Assembly: GCA_044375275.1 (NCBI GenBank)
Contig: JBILMZ010000188.1
Location: 1 to 6,879 of the forward strand
Length of the DNA stretch: 6,879 bases
DNA from: SZUA-430 sp044375275
GTDB taxonomy: Bacteria; Pseudomonadota; Alphaproteobacteria; Micropepsales; Micropepsaceae
Reading direction: 5' to 3'
Made by a program: the position numbers and the translations under genes. Shown in pieces: positions 5,558 through 6,879 of the stretch. Every line of letters starts with the position of its first letter. Position 1 is the stretch's first letter. Below the pieces are notes generated by a model. It had not been told where the DNA came from. It did no database searches and saw nothing but the letters and a program-made list of their open reading frames with translations.

Positions 5558-6879
5558 ATGGATGATGCTTCCACATCGCAGAGCGTTGTCGCCTGGTTGC
5601 GTGGTGGCGGGCCTTGGGGAGCGCCGCCCGCGGTCATCGAGACCCACGCCGCGATCGTGTTCCTGTCAGGTGACCGGGCGTTCAAGATGAAGAAGCCTGT
5701 CAGTCTGGGCTATCTGGACTTCAGCACGCTTGAGGCGCGCCGCTCGACGCTGGCGCGCGAACTGGTGCTCAACCGGCGAACGGCATCCGGCTTCTACCTG
5801 GGCCTTGTGCCCGTTGTCGCTCAGGGCTCGAGCTTCGCGCTGGACGGGGTGGGAGACGCGGTGGAATGGCTGCTGGAAATGAAGCGCTTTCCGGAGGGCA
5901 GCCTCCTGTCGGAGCGCCTTGCTGCCGGTGCGCTCGGGCCGGATACGATCGAGGTGCTCGCGCGCAGGGTCGCCCGGTTTCATGACAGTGCCGCGATCGT
6001 AGCGGATGTTGACTGGTCTGCAGCCGTCCAACGGATAGCCGGGGAGAATGAGCAGGACCTGCTGTCGCTTCAGTCCGTTTTCGAGGGGCAGCGCCTGAAA
6101 GACCAGCTGCTCCGGCGGAATGCGCGTCTTGCCGCGCTGGGCCCGGCGCTCCGGCGACAGGATGGTGATGTGCGGCAGTGCCATGGGGACCTGCATCTGG
6201 GGAACGTGTTCCTGGACGGTGACGTTCCGACACTCTTCGACTGCATCGAGTTCAGTTCATTCTATGCGCAGATCCCGCCGCTCTACGACATCGCGTTCCT
6301 GCTCATGGACCTGTTGGCGCGCGGTGAGAGGTTTCTTGCAAACCGGGCACTGAACGCATGGATGATGGCGCGCGACACGGCGCGCTGGCCTGACGACATG
6401 GCGGCTCTCGCCCTGTTGCCCCTTTATGTGGCGCTGCGGGCAGAGATCCGGGCAAAGACCGAGGCGCGGCGTGCCGGCGGCGCCGCTGCTGCCTGTCACT
6501 ACCTTGACCTCGCGGCAGCGTCGGCTCTTCCCTCGGAGCCACGGCTGATCGTCATTGGTGGACTTTCAGGGACAGGAAAGTCGACGCTTGCACGCGGTCT
6601 GGCCAGCCAGGCGTTTGCGGGTGTGGGGGCCGTGCATCTGCGCAGCGACGAGATTCGCAAGCGTTTGGCGGGCATTGAACTGAGTGAGCGGCTTCCCTCA
6701 TCGTCCTACACACCTGAGGTGTCAGGGTGGGTCTATGAGATGCTGTACCGGTTGGCAGGCACTTGCCTGGACGCAGGCGCGGACGTGGTCGTGGATGCCG
6801 TCTTCGCGCGGGCCGAAGAGCGGGACCGGATCGAGCAAACCGCTCGCGTATGCGGTGTGCCGTTCCTGGGTTTCTGGCT
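5558..6879 (+). CDS. Aminoglycoside phosphotransferase-like/P-loop kinase fusion protein (partial, 3' end cut)
   Basis: The reading frame is open for 440 codons from ATG 5558 to the window edge. A TAG stop lies directly before the ATG, which fixes the upstream limit. Domain one (about residues 1-320) is an APH/choline-kinase-like fold: an N-terminal GDRAFKMKKPVSLGYLDFST segment (38-57) with the nucleotide-binding lysines, the Brenner motif HGDLHLGN (209-216) with catalytic Asp211, and FDCIEF (227-232) with the metal-binding Asp228. Domain two begins with a Walker A motif, GLSGTGKST (335-343), then LRSDEIRKRL (361-370), then VVVDAVF, a Walker B-like strand. This is the architecture of the COG2187/COG0645 bifunctional family, usually about 500-530 residues, so some 60-90 residues are missing. 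The substrate is unknown; the aminoglycoside name reflects fold and not proven resistance. Only a weak GAGG at 5541-5544 precedes the start. Confidence 0.9.
   Translation, partial: MDDASTSQSVVAWLRGGGPWGAPPAVIETHAAIVFLSGDRAFKMKKPVSLGYLDFSTLEARRSTLARELVLNRRTASGFYLGLVPVVAQGSSFALDGVGDAVEWLLEMKRFPEGSLLSERLAAGALGPDTIEVLARRVARFHDSAAIVADVDWSAAVQRIAGENEQDLLSLQSVFEGQRLKDQLLRRNARLAALGPALRRQDGDVRQCHGDLHLGNVFLDGDVPTLFDCIEFSSFYAQIPPLYDIAFLLMDLLARGERFLANRALNAWMMARDTARWPDDMAALALLPLYVALRAEIRAKTEARRAGGAAAACHYLDLAAASALPSEPRLIVIGGLSGTGKSTLARGLASQAFAGVGAVHLRSDEIRKRLAGIELSERLPSSSYTPEVSGWVYEMLYRLAGTCLDAGADVVVDAVFARAEERDRIEQTARVCGVPFLGFW

Noticed and set aside
4786..5565. A 259-residue plus-strand open frame across the HlyC-like gene
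   Set aside because: It mirrors the minus-strand gene whose WTSGD and MPAI motifs identify it; the plus-strand product is low-complexity Leu/Arg/Gly-rich sequence, and its start lies within the terminator.
5666..6233. Minus-strand open frames of 154 and 176 residues inside the kinase fusion gene
   Set aside because: They are antisense to a continuous plus-strand frame with HGDLHLGN and Walker A motifs and are simply GC-rich shadows.

Overview
The window is GC-rich, and its housekeeping-type genes look alphaproteobacterial: a Slt70-like transglycosylase, a Do-family protease with two PDZ domains, an HlyC-like acyltransferase, and an aminoglycoside phosphotransferase/P-loop kinase fusion. I would guess a relative of the Caulobacterales/Hyphomonadaceae, but there is no rRNA or other decisive marker, so this is inference.

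Layout from left to right. Bases 1-41 hold the first 13 codons of a leftward gene with a strong ribosome binding site; it may be the start of an IS5-like transposase. Bases 96-117 form a hairpin that probably terminates the next gene. Bases 133-2139 (minus) encode an exported soluble lytic transglycosylase. Bases 2231-2311 form a long palindromic repeat. Bases 2329-3014 (minus) are a compact two-gene operon: an SdpR-like ArsR repressor whose stop codon overlaps the start of a four-helix membrane protein (ATGA junction). Its promoter and a matching operator lie at 3021-3050, and the transcript is probably leaderless. Bases 3097-3178 hold a second, near-perfect copy of the palindromic repeat, so the two copies bracket the operon. 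Bases 3332-4729 (plus) encode a membrane-anchored HtrA/Do serine protease. The gene ends inside a strong inverted repeat (4721-4802) that carries a T-run. Converging on it is the minus-strand gene 4810-5373, an HlyC-like lysine acyltransferase homologue that lacks the catalytic histidine. Bases 5558-6879 (plus) are the start of an APH-like/P-loop kinase fusion cut off by the window edge.

The genes do not form one pathway. Two of them (the transglycosylase and the HtrA protease) act in the cell envelope, and the ArsR/membrane-protein pair resembles a half-size SdpR/SdpI module. The most interesting items are the HlyC homologue without its histidine, the palindromes built from three 9-base units per arm, and the compact autoregulatory promoter of the ArsR operon. 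I did not find a clearly new multi-gene system.
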